64,000 bases of DNA from Chaetoceros tenuissimus (lineage: Eukaryota > Bacillariophyta > Thalassiosirophyceae > Chaetocerotales > Chaetocerotaceae): NCBI GenBank assembly GCA_021927905.1, contig BLLK01000022.1, positions 3,618,819-3,682,818 of the forward strand. Reading direction: 5' to 3'. Positions within the stretch are counted from its first letter, which is position 1, and every line of letters starts with the position of its first letter. Shown one piece after another: positions 1 to 10,725 of this stretch. The notes under the pieces are model-generated. The model was given only the letters and a program-made list of their open reading frames with translations, searched no databases and had not been told where the DNA came from. The translations under genes were made by a program, and so were the position numbers.

Positions 1-547
1 ATTTCATGACATCTTAGTCGTTCATATTTCCTAAGTAGTACGGGTCATTAGGAAGAGCGAGAACCATTCAAAAATGAAGTAAATATTTTTCGATTGAATC
101 AAAATGCAAAAGCCACGGCATATTACGTATATTTTAAGGTCAAGTTCTTGAGAAAATGTAAATAATACGGTACATAAACCAACTTAAGTGCATGTGGTTG
201 ATACATGAAGAAGAAGAAGAAGGGTAAGAAAGAAAAGAATGAAGTCCAAAGTTGGACTTCCCATTCCGGCTTGTCAAATAGCCTATTGAAATTGACGTCA
301 TTGGAACTATGTGGAAGTCATGTTCCTAAATCAAAATAGTGCTAGAAAAGGGAACGAAAGGAAGTGGATGAAATGAAAATTGGAGACGGGGCTCCTATTC
401 ATCTCTAATGAAGAAGAGAAGCAAGACTGAAAGTAGTAGACTGCTAGTACAAGGTTTGAAGAATGTACTCCCAACATGGTAAAATATGCAAGGTAAACAG
501 CGCATCCTAGTGTATGAATTCTATAAAAGTATTATTTTTACAAATGC
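1..547. other. non-coding, 3' flank of astacin gene
   Basis: No supported gene. The stretch lies downstream of the minus-strand protease gene. It is AT-rich with a short GAA-rich run near 205-220. Nothing else recognisable was seen. Confidence 0.6.
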
Positions 548-1912
548 TTATGCCGCTGGCTTGGGTCTTAGACACTTGTCATTTCTGCATACTAGATTGC
601 CTTTACATTTGTTGCTATCTCCCCCGCAACCCTTCATCTTGAAACCACACTTGCAATTACTGTCATTACAAGTTTCATTTTTGTATTCTTCCAAGGTTCT
701 AGGTCCATCACTGCATTGATAATGAAGTCTTATCGTCAGCCTATCTCCAATGGAGACCTTTCTGCGCTGTCCAATAGGATTACCTTTTGCATCAATGGTT
801 GGTTGGTTGTTTTTCGAAAATTGGTAGGCTCCATAATGCAATACACTGTCGTAATCATACTGAGTTCCAAGAGTATCACCATTTACCACTTTCTTGAAGT
901 TGCCATGTCCACCATCTTTAATATTCTCTTCATTGATTGTGACGTAATCATCTCTATCAGGTCGCATATGTGTATGGTAGAACCCCATTGCATGCATGAA
1001 TTCATGTTGTATAGTTCCAGTCACCAAACAAGAAGAGTCGAGAGATAAATCCTGGCCTCTGCTTCGGCTTGTTTGACCAAGGGCCGACCAGCACCCATCC
1101 CCCTTAAAGACTCTAATGTAGTCTACATTTGAAGGTGGCTGTCGTGTTCTATAGAACTGAATATGCATGACACCTGTGAGTCTACTCAGTTGCCTTAGAG
1201 CCTTCTTGATCTTTCTAAATTGCGCTGGAGTATATTCTTCTTTTGATACATGAACATGGAATTCGTACATATCCATTTTTTCATTGAAGCTACCTGACCA
1301 ATAAAAGTCTGGACCTTGTTCCTCCTCTTCGTCTTCTGGATAAGGTTCTGGACTATCAGGTGGAGATAGTGGTATCAGCGGGACTGGATAACCTACTGGA
1401 TCACCATTAGGTGGATTCAAAGGTGCTTCTTGCCCATTCGATGATGGAGGCAAAGGGGTCATCCTTGGATTTATTTCTTGCTTCTCGATTGGCTCAGTAG
1501 AGTTTGATGCAGTGAGATTCTCTACTATAGCTTCCTTAGACTCAAATGCATCTTGTATCGAAGATGACATCGAATTCTCTTTTTCTTCAGGCGGTGGATG
1601 TAGACCTAGTTCCAAGGCATATTCTGGAGAATAAACCTGAGAGATAGAGTCCCAAGTGGCCAAGATATCACCTTCTATGAAGACACCTTCTTCGTCTCCA
1701 TCCTTATGATGCTGACCACTGAGATCAATCTCATCATTGACGTCTATTACTTCATCTTCCTCATTTTGTTCATCGAGAAGCTCTTGAGTAGCTCTGAGCC
1801 CTCTCGATTGGACTGCTTGAATCTTCCATGATAAAAGTACAAAAAGGAGGAGAAGATTGGACTTTCGTCGTGTCCTTTTGTGCAGCATAGATATAGGTGC
1901 TGGTTGGATCAT
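548..1912 (-). CDS. astacin-like (M12A) secreted zinc metalloprotease
   Basis: Single-exon protein of 454 aa. A basic start and hydrophobic stretch (about residues 18-35) act as signal peptide or anchor. An acidic propeptide-like region contains IEGDI at about 79-83, resembling the astacin propeptide FxGD aspartate switch. A Pro/Glu-rich linker (about 150-200) precedes the catalytic domain (about 205-400). The zinc motif HEFMHAMGFYH (His303, Glu304, His307, His313) followed by RPDRDDYV is the astacin signature. The Met-turn reads SVLHY, so the usual Met is Leu358, while the zinc-capping Tyr360 is kept. A Cys-rich tail (about 400-447) follows. Activity is likely but the Met-turn change is notable. 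The gene stands alone, transcribed leftward. Confidence 0.85.
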   Translation of the reverse strand: MIQPAPISMLHKRTRRKSNLLLLFVLLSWKIQAVQSRGLRATQELLDEQNEEDEVIDVNDEIDLSGQHHKDGDEEGVFIEGDILATWDSISQVYSPEYALELGLHPPPEEKENSMSSSIQDAFESKEAIVENLTASNSTEPIEKQEINPRMTPLPPSSNGQEAPLNPPNGDPVGYPVPLIPLSPPDSPEPYPEDEEEEQGPDFYWSGSFNEKMDMYEFHVHVSKEEYTPAQFRKIKKALRQLSRLTGVMHIQFYRTRQPPSNVDYIRVFKGDGCWSALGQTSRSRGQDLSLDSSCLVTGTIQHEFMHAMGFYHTHMRPDRDDYVTINEENIKDGGHGNFKKVVNGDTLGTQYDYDSVLHYGAYQFSKNNQPTIDAKGNPIGQRRKVSIGDRLTIRLHYQCSDGPRTLEEYKNETCNDSNCKCGFKMKGCGGDSNKCKGNLVCRNDKCLRPKPAA

Positions 1913-3177
1913 GTTGTAGCGTAGCTTTTATGTTTTTTATGTATAATTAGAGTATTATGCGGCCTGATTGGGGTGGTTATACTTTTGTGAAACATAACTC
2001 TTCTTACTCTTCCCAGGAGGTTGCTTCCCTGAACAAGACTACTCTTCCCAATGTCCAATGTCCAATACTTTTATTTTAGATAAACTTTGATGAGAAATCA
2101 TCCTTGTAGGCTTTTCTGGGTTTCTTGACATATATCATTATCAATACAATCTTAGTCCAAGTACGACTGGTTTGGGGTTCCCCTCATTTGATGGGAAGCA
2201 CATATTTACAAATAATTCAAAAACTCTGCGAAGAGAAGGCAAGAATCATCGTTAGAAACACTTTTGACAGAAATATAATACGTATCACTCGGACTTCCCA
2301 TTTCTAGCCTAAGAATAAGGTAAAAGGTACAAAAAATGTGAGTATAATCGAGATTTATCACAACTCAGAGGTTGAGCAACAGCAACATAGCCATAGGGCC
2401 TGTGATAAAAATGGAGAACCATCGGCTGAAAATCGCAAGGACGATTAGCACAAAACGCGTGAAAAATTATCTTCTCTACAAATGCGTGGCATTTCTAAAT
2501 ATGCAATACAATAAAAGTGACGTATGTGAATTCAGAGTAACAACTTCCTTAGGGACATTACTAGTAGAAGAAATTATCTTTTATCTTCTTCAGTTCAAAC
2601 TTCCAGCATTTTACATGAATAATCAAATTGTGCATGGTACGTAGTGTATTTCTTATGCACACGAAGTTCAAAAAGCCTGCCTTTCATACATCAACGTATA
2701 TGATGTTCAAACAATGATTATTCACGAACGAGATTTTAACTCTCTCGTGTATGTGATTGAATTGAGAAGAACGATATACAATTTATAATGTTGAAGGCAG
2801 GTCATTCATCTACTTCAATAGACTCGCGAGATAAAGATTTTGCCATGTGTAAGCAAATAGATTAATCATGAAAATGGCTGATGATGCACAGTCGGGAAAC
2901 AGTTTCGCTTCTTACTCCCTGCAACAGCTTGACCACTAACTCAGTTTTAATTACAAGGAATGGTTGAGTATTTAGTAATTGGAAGTGTTTTCCGAGGTAC
3001 GGAATCGAAGATACAGGTGCAAGAATCTTTTTATCTCTAACAACCGTGAAAATATATATTTATTTTGTAGAAATCTATTTCAAAGTGTACTTCAGTGTAT
3101 AAAAAGACAAGTCTACCAACGCTTAGATTCATCAGAACTTTTGCGTACTTCCCCGACTCCATTACTTCATTCTTTAT
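1913..3177. other. intergenic, no gene recognised
   Basis: About 1.26 kb between two minus-strand genes. Small ORFs here (for example 2372-2644) have no recognisable domain, and they have neither compositional bias nor splice partners. A short AATGTCC triplication lies near 2049-2066. The stretch probably holds the promoter of the protease and the 3' end of the membrane protein gene. Confidence 0.5.
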
Positions 3178-4101
3178 CTAAATTTGTGTTTCCATATTGT
3201 GAATATCGTCCTTATCGTTCACACTTCCAGATGGGAAAAGTGTTCCAACCAATAACATCAATGAAACAAAGCATCCACTCCAGACGCTAAAGTACATATT
3301 TCCCATGGTACTTGCAGGACCACTAGCACTGGTCAAAAAGATAACTCCAAAGGCATACAAGACAGAGGAAAGTGAAGTAAGCGCCAACTCAAGTAATCCA
3401 CTGATTCTATCCATGATACTGGCAAAAACTGCAATGAATGAAAACAAAACTCCAATAGCTCCAACTCCGATTGCGTACTTGGTTCTAGAACAAGCGGTAG
3501 AATCTCCCTCACCAGCACAAACGGTACTTCGGATGTTGACACTGGTAGCCATTAGTACAACACTTGCAGTAAAAAGCATCATCCACTGATTGAATTTCGG
3601 TCCAAACTGAAAGTTGTCTCTGAATGTCACTCCTACTGTAAAAACTGCAGCGAGAAAGGTACCCCAACTGAAAAAATACAAATTCGCATAGAGAATCATT
3701 TCATTGTTATTACTGATGAAGGTAGCGATTCCATTCTGTGGATTTTGAACAAAGGCAATAGCCACGACCCAGAGTCCCATCGTAAGAGCAGCCAATCCTA
3801 AGTATCATACTCGTATGAGAAAGAGAAATACAAAAGAAGAACTTTCTAGCTACATATAAATACATGACTCCGACTTACCATTCTCAACAATGTTGCCAAC
3901 AATCTTTCTTCTCAAAGAATCTACAAGATTACCAGCGACGAATAATGCTGCAACACTAAGTGATATAGCTGAAGTCGCGATGACAAAGTCCCCCTTGCCA
4001 TTCCTTGCACTTGGTGGAAGCTGATCAATCAAAGCAATCAAAATGATTGCTGATAAAAACATGAGAGCTATCCAGCTGTATAATCTATCTATTGCTGCCA
4101 T
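3178..4101 (-). CDS. two-exon polytopic membrane protein, unknown function
   Basis: Exon 1 is 4101-3879 and exon 2 is 3797-3178. The 81-bp intron has GTAAGT at 3878 and a TTAG acceptor ending at 3798; phase 1 joins cleanly and gives 280 aa. Several hydrophobic helices are visible: two in exon 1 (about residues 9-26 and 41-60) and about four or five in exon 2. Short loops and a short acidic tail complete a compact tetraspan/hexaspan layout. No catalytic motif was recognised. It may be a stramenopile-specific membrane protein. The start ATG at 4101 is the first in frame and faces the divergent gene at 4494. Confidence 0.7.
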
Positions 4102-4493
4102 TTTTCTTCTTCTTTCCTTTCAGATCTGGAGGTCTAAGTAATTTTCAATACTATTCTTTAGGCTGTAGTCTTGAAAATTCTTTTCATAAAGTAATACACA
4201 AATCTGGAATGTTTGGGAATTCTTGATCGTATTGCTGCCACACAGTGCTACTTGCATTAATGTTTGAGATAGCCTTCTCAAAAAAAGAGCTCATTCTTCT
4301 CAACGCTTCATTGATATTTTATATTTGGCTAGCTCATCTAAAGCAGCATTGGGTTGACGTGGATTGAAACCTGACATGTGACTTCAGTACTGTGTATTGA
4401 TTATGATGAACAAAGAAGCCAATGCGCATTGTTGCTTTTACGTGTGTATTTTTTTGAAAAAATACACTGGAGACTCTAGAGAGGCTAGTGTAC
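4102..4493. promoter_or_regulatory. divergent intergenic region
   Basis: About 390 bp between the starts of two divergent genes. It must contain both promoters. It is AT-rich with poly-T and poly-A runs near 4440-4465. No specific element was identified. Confidence 0.4.
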
Positions 4494-5792
4494 ATGTTTC
4501 ATAAACTTGATAACAACTATAGTCTCTTCAACTCCTATTACCTACCAAGAATGAAAGCAAGAATAAAAACAGGGACACCGAAAAATGAGGGGAGCATTTC
4601 CCGGCGAAATATGGGTTCACCTTCCAAAGCTTCGAGATTAAAACCACGACGTCTGAAATTTAACCTTACATTAACAACTTCACCTAAAATGAATTGGAGA
4701 CCGTCTCCATTGATGAAGAAGATGATTTTCTTTTCAATTGTCAAACTTGTAATCTTTTACAATCTATCATATTTAATATTTCATAACTCTAATGAGGAAG
4801 AAGCAAAAGTAGAGCCGAAACGAATGGTGTTTCACACAGACGATCCAAATACCGTCATTGGCTTTGGAGCAGACTATGATCTCATTACATATAAACATTT
4901 CGTAGGATCACTGCGAAGTACAGGGTTCAAGGGGAATATAATATTAGGCTTAGGTAATTATGATAATATTGAATCAGGATGGAGTAAAAAGTATACACAA
5001 AAAGATAGAAACAAGATTGAGAAATATCTACAGAAGCAAAATGTATCTATCAAAATGATTGATATTAGACCGTGTCGAGAGAAAGGTCGCCTCTGTATAG
5101 ATGGCTTGAGACATGACTGGAAATTATCTTCTGCTAGTTACTTTCTTGCAAAGCAATGGTTGAAGGAGTGTGAGTTTTGTCAACAAGGACAAGTGTTGTT
5201 GACTTCTATTCCAAACACGTACTTTGTTCATGCACCATTTCAAGATTCCAAGAGAAAGGAAATATCGTCAAACCATATCCAGCTGAACTTTTATGAATTT
5301 GGATCATTGGGCATGCAGGACTGGAGAGTGGAATCCCTTCGTAAATGCAAAGGATTTGATTGGGATGTCAATTTGATTTCAGCAAACATTGTCAATGGTG
5401 ATGCAATGTCTATTTTATTCTTTTTAACGAGTATGATTTCAGAAATGCATCAATGGCAATTTGGGACATCAAAGCTTCAAAGAGAATGTTCTAAAAGTAC
5501 TGGTCGAGATGAAACTTCTATACTCAACTACCTATTTTATAACGGTGACATTCGGGCTACCCTTCACGATACATCAACAGATTATGTTTGGCTCGCATCA
5601 TCTGAATCCACCATTGACAATTCATTAGCTAAAGAATCGACAATTATTGTGGCTCAAGACTTGAATCAGGAACAATTTATCACTTTATTATCGAGACAAA
5701 GTAACTACAATCAAGTGGTTGGTTCAACAAAAGAAAATGATCAAATGGAAAGTGGTTTCATATCTCCACTACAAACAATGGCTATGCAATAG
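4494..5792 (+). CDS. type II membrane glycosyltransferase-like protein
   Basis: Single exon, 432 aa from the ATG at 4494; an in-frame ATG at 4551 is an alternative start. A basic Ser/Lys/Arg-rich cytoplasmic tail precedes one membrane segment (about residues 78-98), which suggests a Golgi/ER type II protein. The luminal part begins with a beta-strand pattern IGFGADYDL, then FVGSLRSTGFKGNIILGL, followed by a region with paired cysteines. This resembles plant and algal nucleotide-diphospho-sugar transferase-like proteins that begin with a displacement and regulation loop around GSLR. No DxD motif could be assigned with confidence, so the enzymatic role is inference. The gene is divergent from the membrane protein on the minus strand. 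Confidence 0.6.
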   Translation: MFHKLDNNYSLFNSYYLPRMKARIKTGTPKNEGSISRRNMGSPSKASRLKPRRLKFNLTLTTSPKMNWRPSPLMKKMIFFSIVKLVIFYNLSYLIFHNSNEEEAKVEPKRMVFHTDDPNTVIGFGADYDLITYKHFVGSLRSTGFKGNIILGLGNYDNIESGWSKKYTQKDRNKIEKYLQKQNVSIKMIDIRPCREKGRLCIDGLRHDWKLSSASYFLAKQWLKECEFCQQGQVLLTSIPNTYFVHAPFQDSKRKEISSNHIQLNFYEFGSLGMQDWRVESLRKCKGFDWDVNLISANIVNGDAMSILFFLTSMISEMHQWQFGTSKLQRECSKSTGRDETSILNYLFYNGDIRATLHDTSTDYVWLASSESTIDNSLAKESTIIVAQDLNQEQFITLLSRQSNYNQVVGSTKENDQMESGFISPLQTMAMQ

Positions 5793-5954
5793 CAAGGATT
5801 AGTGGAGATACAGAAAAAAAATATTGAAACGAATATTTCTAAAATTAAACCATCTTTTCTAAAATTGCGCATCTATTTTAATGTAGCAATGACTGTTGAT
5901 ACAATATGTACATATTTCCCCCCGAAAACGAACTATATTTCACTGGATCATCTC

Positions 5955-6830
5955 TCATAGGAATCCATCAGAATACCATTGAAGAGCAAGTGCAGTTCCA
6001 GCTGGTATCAAAACATTGTCATCAATCTTGATACAAGATAAAGCACTCAGACTTTCCATGATGGTTGCAGCTATACCTGTTACGAAAAAACCTTTTGGTC
6101 CTAGGTCAGGTGTTAAAATAGCAGCCACTATATAACATGACCAGAAGCATGCTAAGCAACCTGCAATAGTCTTGCTTCCACTACAAAAAGCAACTTTTGG
6201 TCCTCCACATTTTATACCAATGATTGCTGCAAGAGGGTCCCCAAAAGCAAGACAGGTGATACTCGTCCTTGCAATCTCAATAGGAAACAAACAAACCACT
6301 ATCGCACTCCCCAACATGAACCAAAATGCACCTGATATTTGACTAGGCTTCTTTTCATGATCTCGCAAAAGTTTTCCAAATAATTTTAAATAGTTATCTT
6401 GTACTGTGACAGACTTTGATCTTGCACAGTGAAGTAAATAAAATAAAGTTGTTGCAGTAGCTAACAGAGGTTTCGCGAGAAATGATGGAATGACGTACGA
6501 AAGAAGACAGAATGCCAAACCAGTGAGTGCATGCTGTATTCTCCGGTTATAGTGTAAACTGCTAGAGGTATTTTGTTGGGGTTTTGTAGAACTGGTGCAG
6601 TCTGAAGCAGTGAGGAGTTGTAGGCAAATCACAAGGATTGGAGCGAATAACATGATTGACACGTGATATACTAGTGTAACTATTGGGGGATACTCTTTCG
6701 GGCCATCCACTCGAATTTCTCCTATTGATGCAGTGGATGTTTCATTCACTACATCTTGCTCCGAGTAGAAGCTATGACGACTATCTGCTTCATATATGGA
6801 GTCAGTATCGTTTTCGTACAGACTTGACAT
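5955..6830 (-). CDS. dolichol/phytol kinase-like membrane protein (CTP-dependent kinase family)
   Basis: Single exon, 291 aa, with a Ser/Glu-rich cytosolic N-terminus (about 50 aa) and multiple hydrophobic helices after it. RRIQHALTG (about residue 95) and FGDPLAAIIG near residue 200, followed by GSKTIAGCLACF, match the conserved pattern of the polyprenol/dolichol/phytol kinase and CDP-DAG synthase-like superfamily. In that family the Asp-Pro and Lys-Thr segments form the CTP site. The substrate (dolichol, phytol or diacylglycerol) cannot be decided from sequence alone. The protein is membrane-embedded; no obvious plastid pre-sequence was seen. Confidence 0.75.
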   Translation of the reverse strand: MSSLYENDTDSIYEADSRHSFYSEQDVVNETSTASIGEIRVDGPKEYPPIVTLVYHVSIMLFAPILVICLQLLTASDCTSSTKPQQNTSSSLHYNRRIQHALTGLAFCLLSYVIPSFLAKPLLATATTLFYLLHCARSKSVTVQDNYLKLFGKLLRDHEKKPSQISGAFWFMLGSAIVVCLFPIEIARTSITCLAFGDPLAAIIGIKCGGPKVAFCSGSKTIAGCLACFWSCYIVAAILTPDLGPKGFFVTGIAATIMESLSALSCIKIDDNVLIPAGTALALQWYSDGFL

Positions 6831-8436
6831 TGTAAAATTCTTTTCAATTCTTGTTCGAAATGGTGTTCACCTTTTCTTCATTCCTCCTTCGTAGGCCAAG
6901 GTACAGTATATGAATATATTTTTGGAATGAGACTCTTATCACGCTTTTATGGTACCCTCTTTCATCTACGTATCTCTTCTAGATAGTATCAGCAAGCGAT
7001 AGCATCAGCGACTACCTTTTAGAATTTTTGCCTTACATCTTCTTCGATGCTACCGTATTATTTCGTTTGCCGTTCAGATGTTTTGTAATACGGTTATTTG
7101 CAGGTAAGAGGCGGTTTAGAGGGGTGAAAAAGCAAAGATCTCTGAGCCCCTGAAAACACCTAAGATGTCAAGGAAGGACAAAACGGTAAAAACTGAAAAC
7201 TGCATGAAGTTTTACAAAAGTTTGTCCGACGATACTTGATGCTCTTCACCGTTACTTGTATCATCACAGCAATGAATGTACATAACTCATACAACAGATT
7301 TTTGTTTGTGCATCTTCTTTAGCATGCGAGAAAGGCAAGGCGGAATGAGGATTATGTAAAGAACAGATTCAAAGGAAGCCAAGAGTGTGTTGATGTCTTT
7401 TCGTAAATGAAGATGGAGGAGTAGTAACATAGAGAACCCCTATCAAAAGTCTGAGGCGGAATACAGGACATGCACTTGATTTTGGAAAAAAGAATCGAAT
7501 CAAGCAATCACAGATATGGCTGGGCAACGATCGATAGTCTGATAGTCAGTCGTCTATCATTACCATGAAATAGATGGAATCTCTTGATGCTGGTTAGCTT
7601 GTACTACGTTAAAAAATGTACCATTGCTTCAAAAACAAATGTGAAGAAGAAAGGAGGCATCAGGATCATACAGGAGAGAGGAAACGTGGATAGATAGAAT
7701 TACTCTTACAAATGCACTCTTGCTACACTCTCTTTTCAGAGATCAGCTAAGTTTTGCTGTGAAATTTAGAATATGTATTATTAAGATCATTCATAATTCG
7801 GATCAAATGAAAAATTGAGATAAAAATCTAAAATAAATGAAAATATCATCTTTTTCCAACTTGTGAGAGCTTCAGTAGTCAATACACCAATGTTAACAAG
7901 TGATCGATTGTTTGACAAGACTTTTCTTTCATCTCTTTGTTGCGTCCCCCGACTTCATTCTTCATTTCGGATGTGACATCATACTACTCAAACATACATA
8001 ATCTAGTAACAAGAATACAGTGCATCATAATCGTACATCACAGTGTTCTCAAAAATTCGTTGCATCATAAAGCAGAATCAAAGCTGGAAGGTGAACCAAG
8101 TACATTTGGCGATGATTGCAGGAGCCTGCCGTTTTTTCAATTTGAACATCCTAGATAAGAATCAACTAACATATTCAAAAAGGGCTATGCTGGTATGGTT
8201 AGACACGAGTAAACACTAAAATTTTATTTTCGTCTGAATTTCTGTACGTACATTTTGTACCAGAAAATCGTTTTGAAATACCGTTGCTGCGGAGGCATCT
8301 TCCTTTTGCAACAAATCTATTCCACCGCCAAACCAAAACAATCGCTCCCTTTCATAAAAAATTCAAAAGGAACACATATTAGTTATAGACAGCTTTTCAA
8401 AAGAAAAGTTTCTTCTATTCATCCTCTACTTCACCC
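6831..8436. other. long intergenic region, no gene recognised
   Basis: About 1.6 kb between divergent genes, AT-rich. The only ORF of note (7937-8158, 73 aa) lacks domain signals. No tRNA-like cloverleaf or snRNA motif was noticed. The region likely holds promoters and a 5' UTR for the gene starting at 8437. Confidence 0.5.
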
Positions 8437-10090
8437 ATGTACTGTCCTCAGCCTCATCACGTGAATCCTCAAGCTATGCAAAAGGCATTTGCACAGCATT
8501 ACTATTCAAGCACTGCACATGCAAGAAATCGCCGAGCTACCAATACAGGAAACATCATTCGTTGCTCTATTCCTGGCCTGAAAGATACTGTTGATATCCC
8601 TTTCCCTGATGGAAAGCTTCCAGTATGCCAGAAGTGTAAAAAGATCTACAAGACTCGTGAGCTCTGCCGTGTGAGAGATAGACACACTGAAGCTCCATGG
8701 AGCACAACATATGTCTGCGTCACTATAGATGAAAGCTGCTTTCAGAAAGTTGGCGATGAAGAGAAGCTAGTCGAAGAAGGTCCTTTCAAGTTCATTGCAA
8801 ACTCTATCCCTGCACCAACCTGTACTTACATTGGAACTAAGAAAACTCTTGGTGGAACCAAGTCTCCTATCTGTATGGCATGCAAAGATAAAAACTACAC
8901 CAGACATCATTGTCGTGTTAAGAATTCTCACTTGCAAATGCCATGGGCGACTTCCTACGTCGTTCTATCTGCAATTCCTTCTGGTAATGGCTCTTACAAT
9001 GGAAATGCATCCATTCAGACAGCAGACACAAGCGAGAATGCTGAGATTGGATCCAAAAGATCTAGAAGTGAGGATAGCCAGTCCGAGGAAGCATCTGTGA
9101 AAAAGTCCAAAAGTGATGATAGCTCCATCAGCACCAAAGACAATGAGAATGACGATGATTCTTCTACTGATGTAGTGGAGAAAAGGGAGGAGACCATCTC
9201 TGATTACAAAGGTTGCAAAGCTTTTCTACTCACAATTGGAAAGGGTGACTGTGTTTTGTCGGTAAGTCGCTTCATTGTTCATACCCGCTTAGCTAATCCA
9301 CATTGTCTTCGTAGATACGTATTCGCTAATGTAATTACCACCTTCCCTACAGTGGCTCGAACTCGATCCAGCTTCATCCGCATCGACTGAACATGATGGT
9401 AGTGGAGCACCTTGGATGAACAAGCATGATAATATGTATCAGGCTCCTCCACCGCCTCCATATTACAATAATGCTCCTCCTTCAAACTGGTCTGGATACA
9501 ACGACTACTTCCCTGGAGGGAACGGTCCAAACAACATGTATGGACCGCCACCTCCATATATGCAACAGCAGCACGGAATGTATGGAAGCTATCAACAGCC
9601 GCCATACCAGCCATACCAACAGGGCCAGATGCCTTATCCTCCTCAGCAGAACTATAATCACCAGCAGAATCCTTCTAATAATAGAACCCCAGGGCAGATG
9701 CCGCCATACCAGAGTAATGCCCCATACAATTCTTTCGAAGATCGTGAGAATCAGGCTTCCTTGATGAACCAAGGACCACAAAATATGAATCATAATAACA
9801 GCAATGGAAAACCTTTTCAGCAACATCATGCTGGAAATGAGCGTGGATCTCCAAGTGAGAACAATTACCCACTTCCCAAACCAGGATACATGACTAATAA
9901 TCAAAACAACCCATCTACAACTCATAATTCCAATGGAAACAATAGTCCTCCTTCTGTACCACCGCAATATCTCGGCCGTGACAACAATAATGTTGACAAC
10001 TCATACGGTCCACCGCCACATATGAATGTTGTACGCGGAGGAGGATACAATGGGAACAACAACAATGTTCCCTTCTATGCTGCAAACTAA
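8437..10090 (+). CDS. tandem CxxC/His module protein with Pro/Tyr/Asn/Gln-rich tail
   Basis: Two exons: 8437-9261 and 9353-10090. The 91-bp intron has donor GTAAGT and acceptor CCTACAG. Phase 0 is kept and the product is 520 aa. A nearer AG at 9314 breaks the frame. The N-terminal half carries two copies of a module: CxxC, eight residues, RxxCR, then xxxxHxxxPWxxxYV. The cysteines start at Cys64/Cys67 and Cys146/Cys149. The pattern suggests zinc binding. An acidic, Lys/Ser-rich segment with RSRSED-type sequence follows (about 195-265). Exon 2 encodes a long low-complexity tail rich in Pro, Tyr, Asn, Gln and Gly, prion-like in composition. The family is unnamed to me. A nuclear or RNP-granule role is only inference. 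Confidence 0.8.
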
Positions 10091-10725
10091 TTGCAGCCCT
10101 ACATGTAAGAAATTAGAAATTTACTAGGAAATGGTGTCGCCTTACTATACACCTTTAAAATTCCATAATTAATAAAAAATGTTTAGTTTATAAATCTCAA
10201 CTGTTGTATGAGTTCATTGTAAATTTCAGACCTTTGATTCCCTTGCATGTTTTTCAAATTAACTTTGAGGAAATAGTTCATTTATTATGATTATGTCTGA
10301 GGAAATGTGCAGCGCACCTAAAGTCATTTATTTCTTTGATAGAATAGAAATATATGCTCAAAATTGTTCAAAAATCCAAATAATTTCAGCACTTTTCTCG
10401 TGAGCTATTTTGGTCATATTGAAAATTTAAAAAAAAAGGCCACGACTGAATCTCTTACGTACGTAGTGCTATCTTAGCAAAAATACGACGAAAAGACAAA
10501 ACAATTTTCTTTCAATTTAATTTGATGAACAATGATTTTCGTGTGAATATTTAGTAGAATGGAGGTTTCAATAATTATCATAGAGTTTCATTTATTCTTG
10601 TATATTATTATGTGCATCTTGTAGACAAGAACATGCAGAGGCCAGATAATAATGTTGGCATTTTTTTTTGAAACTACGAGCACATCAACAAGAAGGAAGT
10701 GTGCTATAGTTCTTCTATCAAAAAG
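10091..10725. terminator. convergent 3' intergenic region
   Basis: About 635 bp between convergent genes. It is strongly AT-rich, with an AATAAA-like run near 10170-10180 and a poly-A run near 10430. It likely provides both polyadenylation regions. No gene was seen. Confidence 0.4.

Noticed and set aside
2125-2644. Two short plus-strand frames as genes
   Set aside because: 60 and 90 aa, no start context, no domain, AT-rich intergenic composition.
7937-8158. 73-aa frame upstream of the twin-module gene
   Set aside because: No domain or bias; begins with a non-ATG codon; most likely 5' flank.
9482-9967. 161-aa antisense frame opposite the low-complexity tail
   Set aside because: Artefact of a repetitive Pro/Asn/Gln-coding sequence read backwards.
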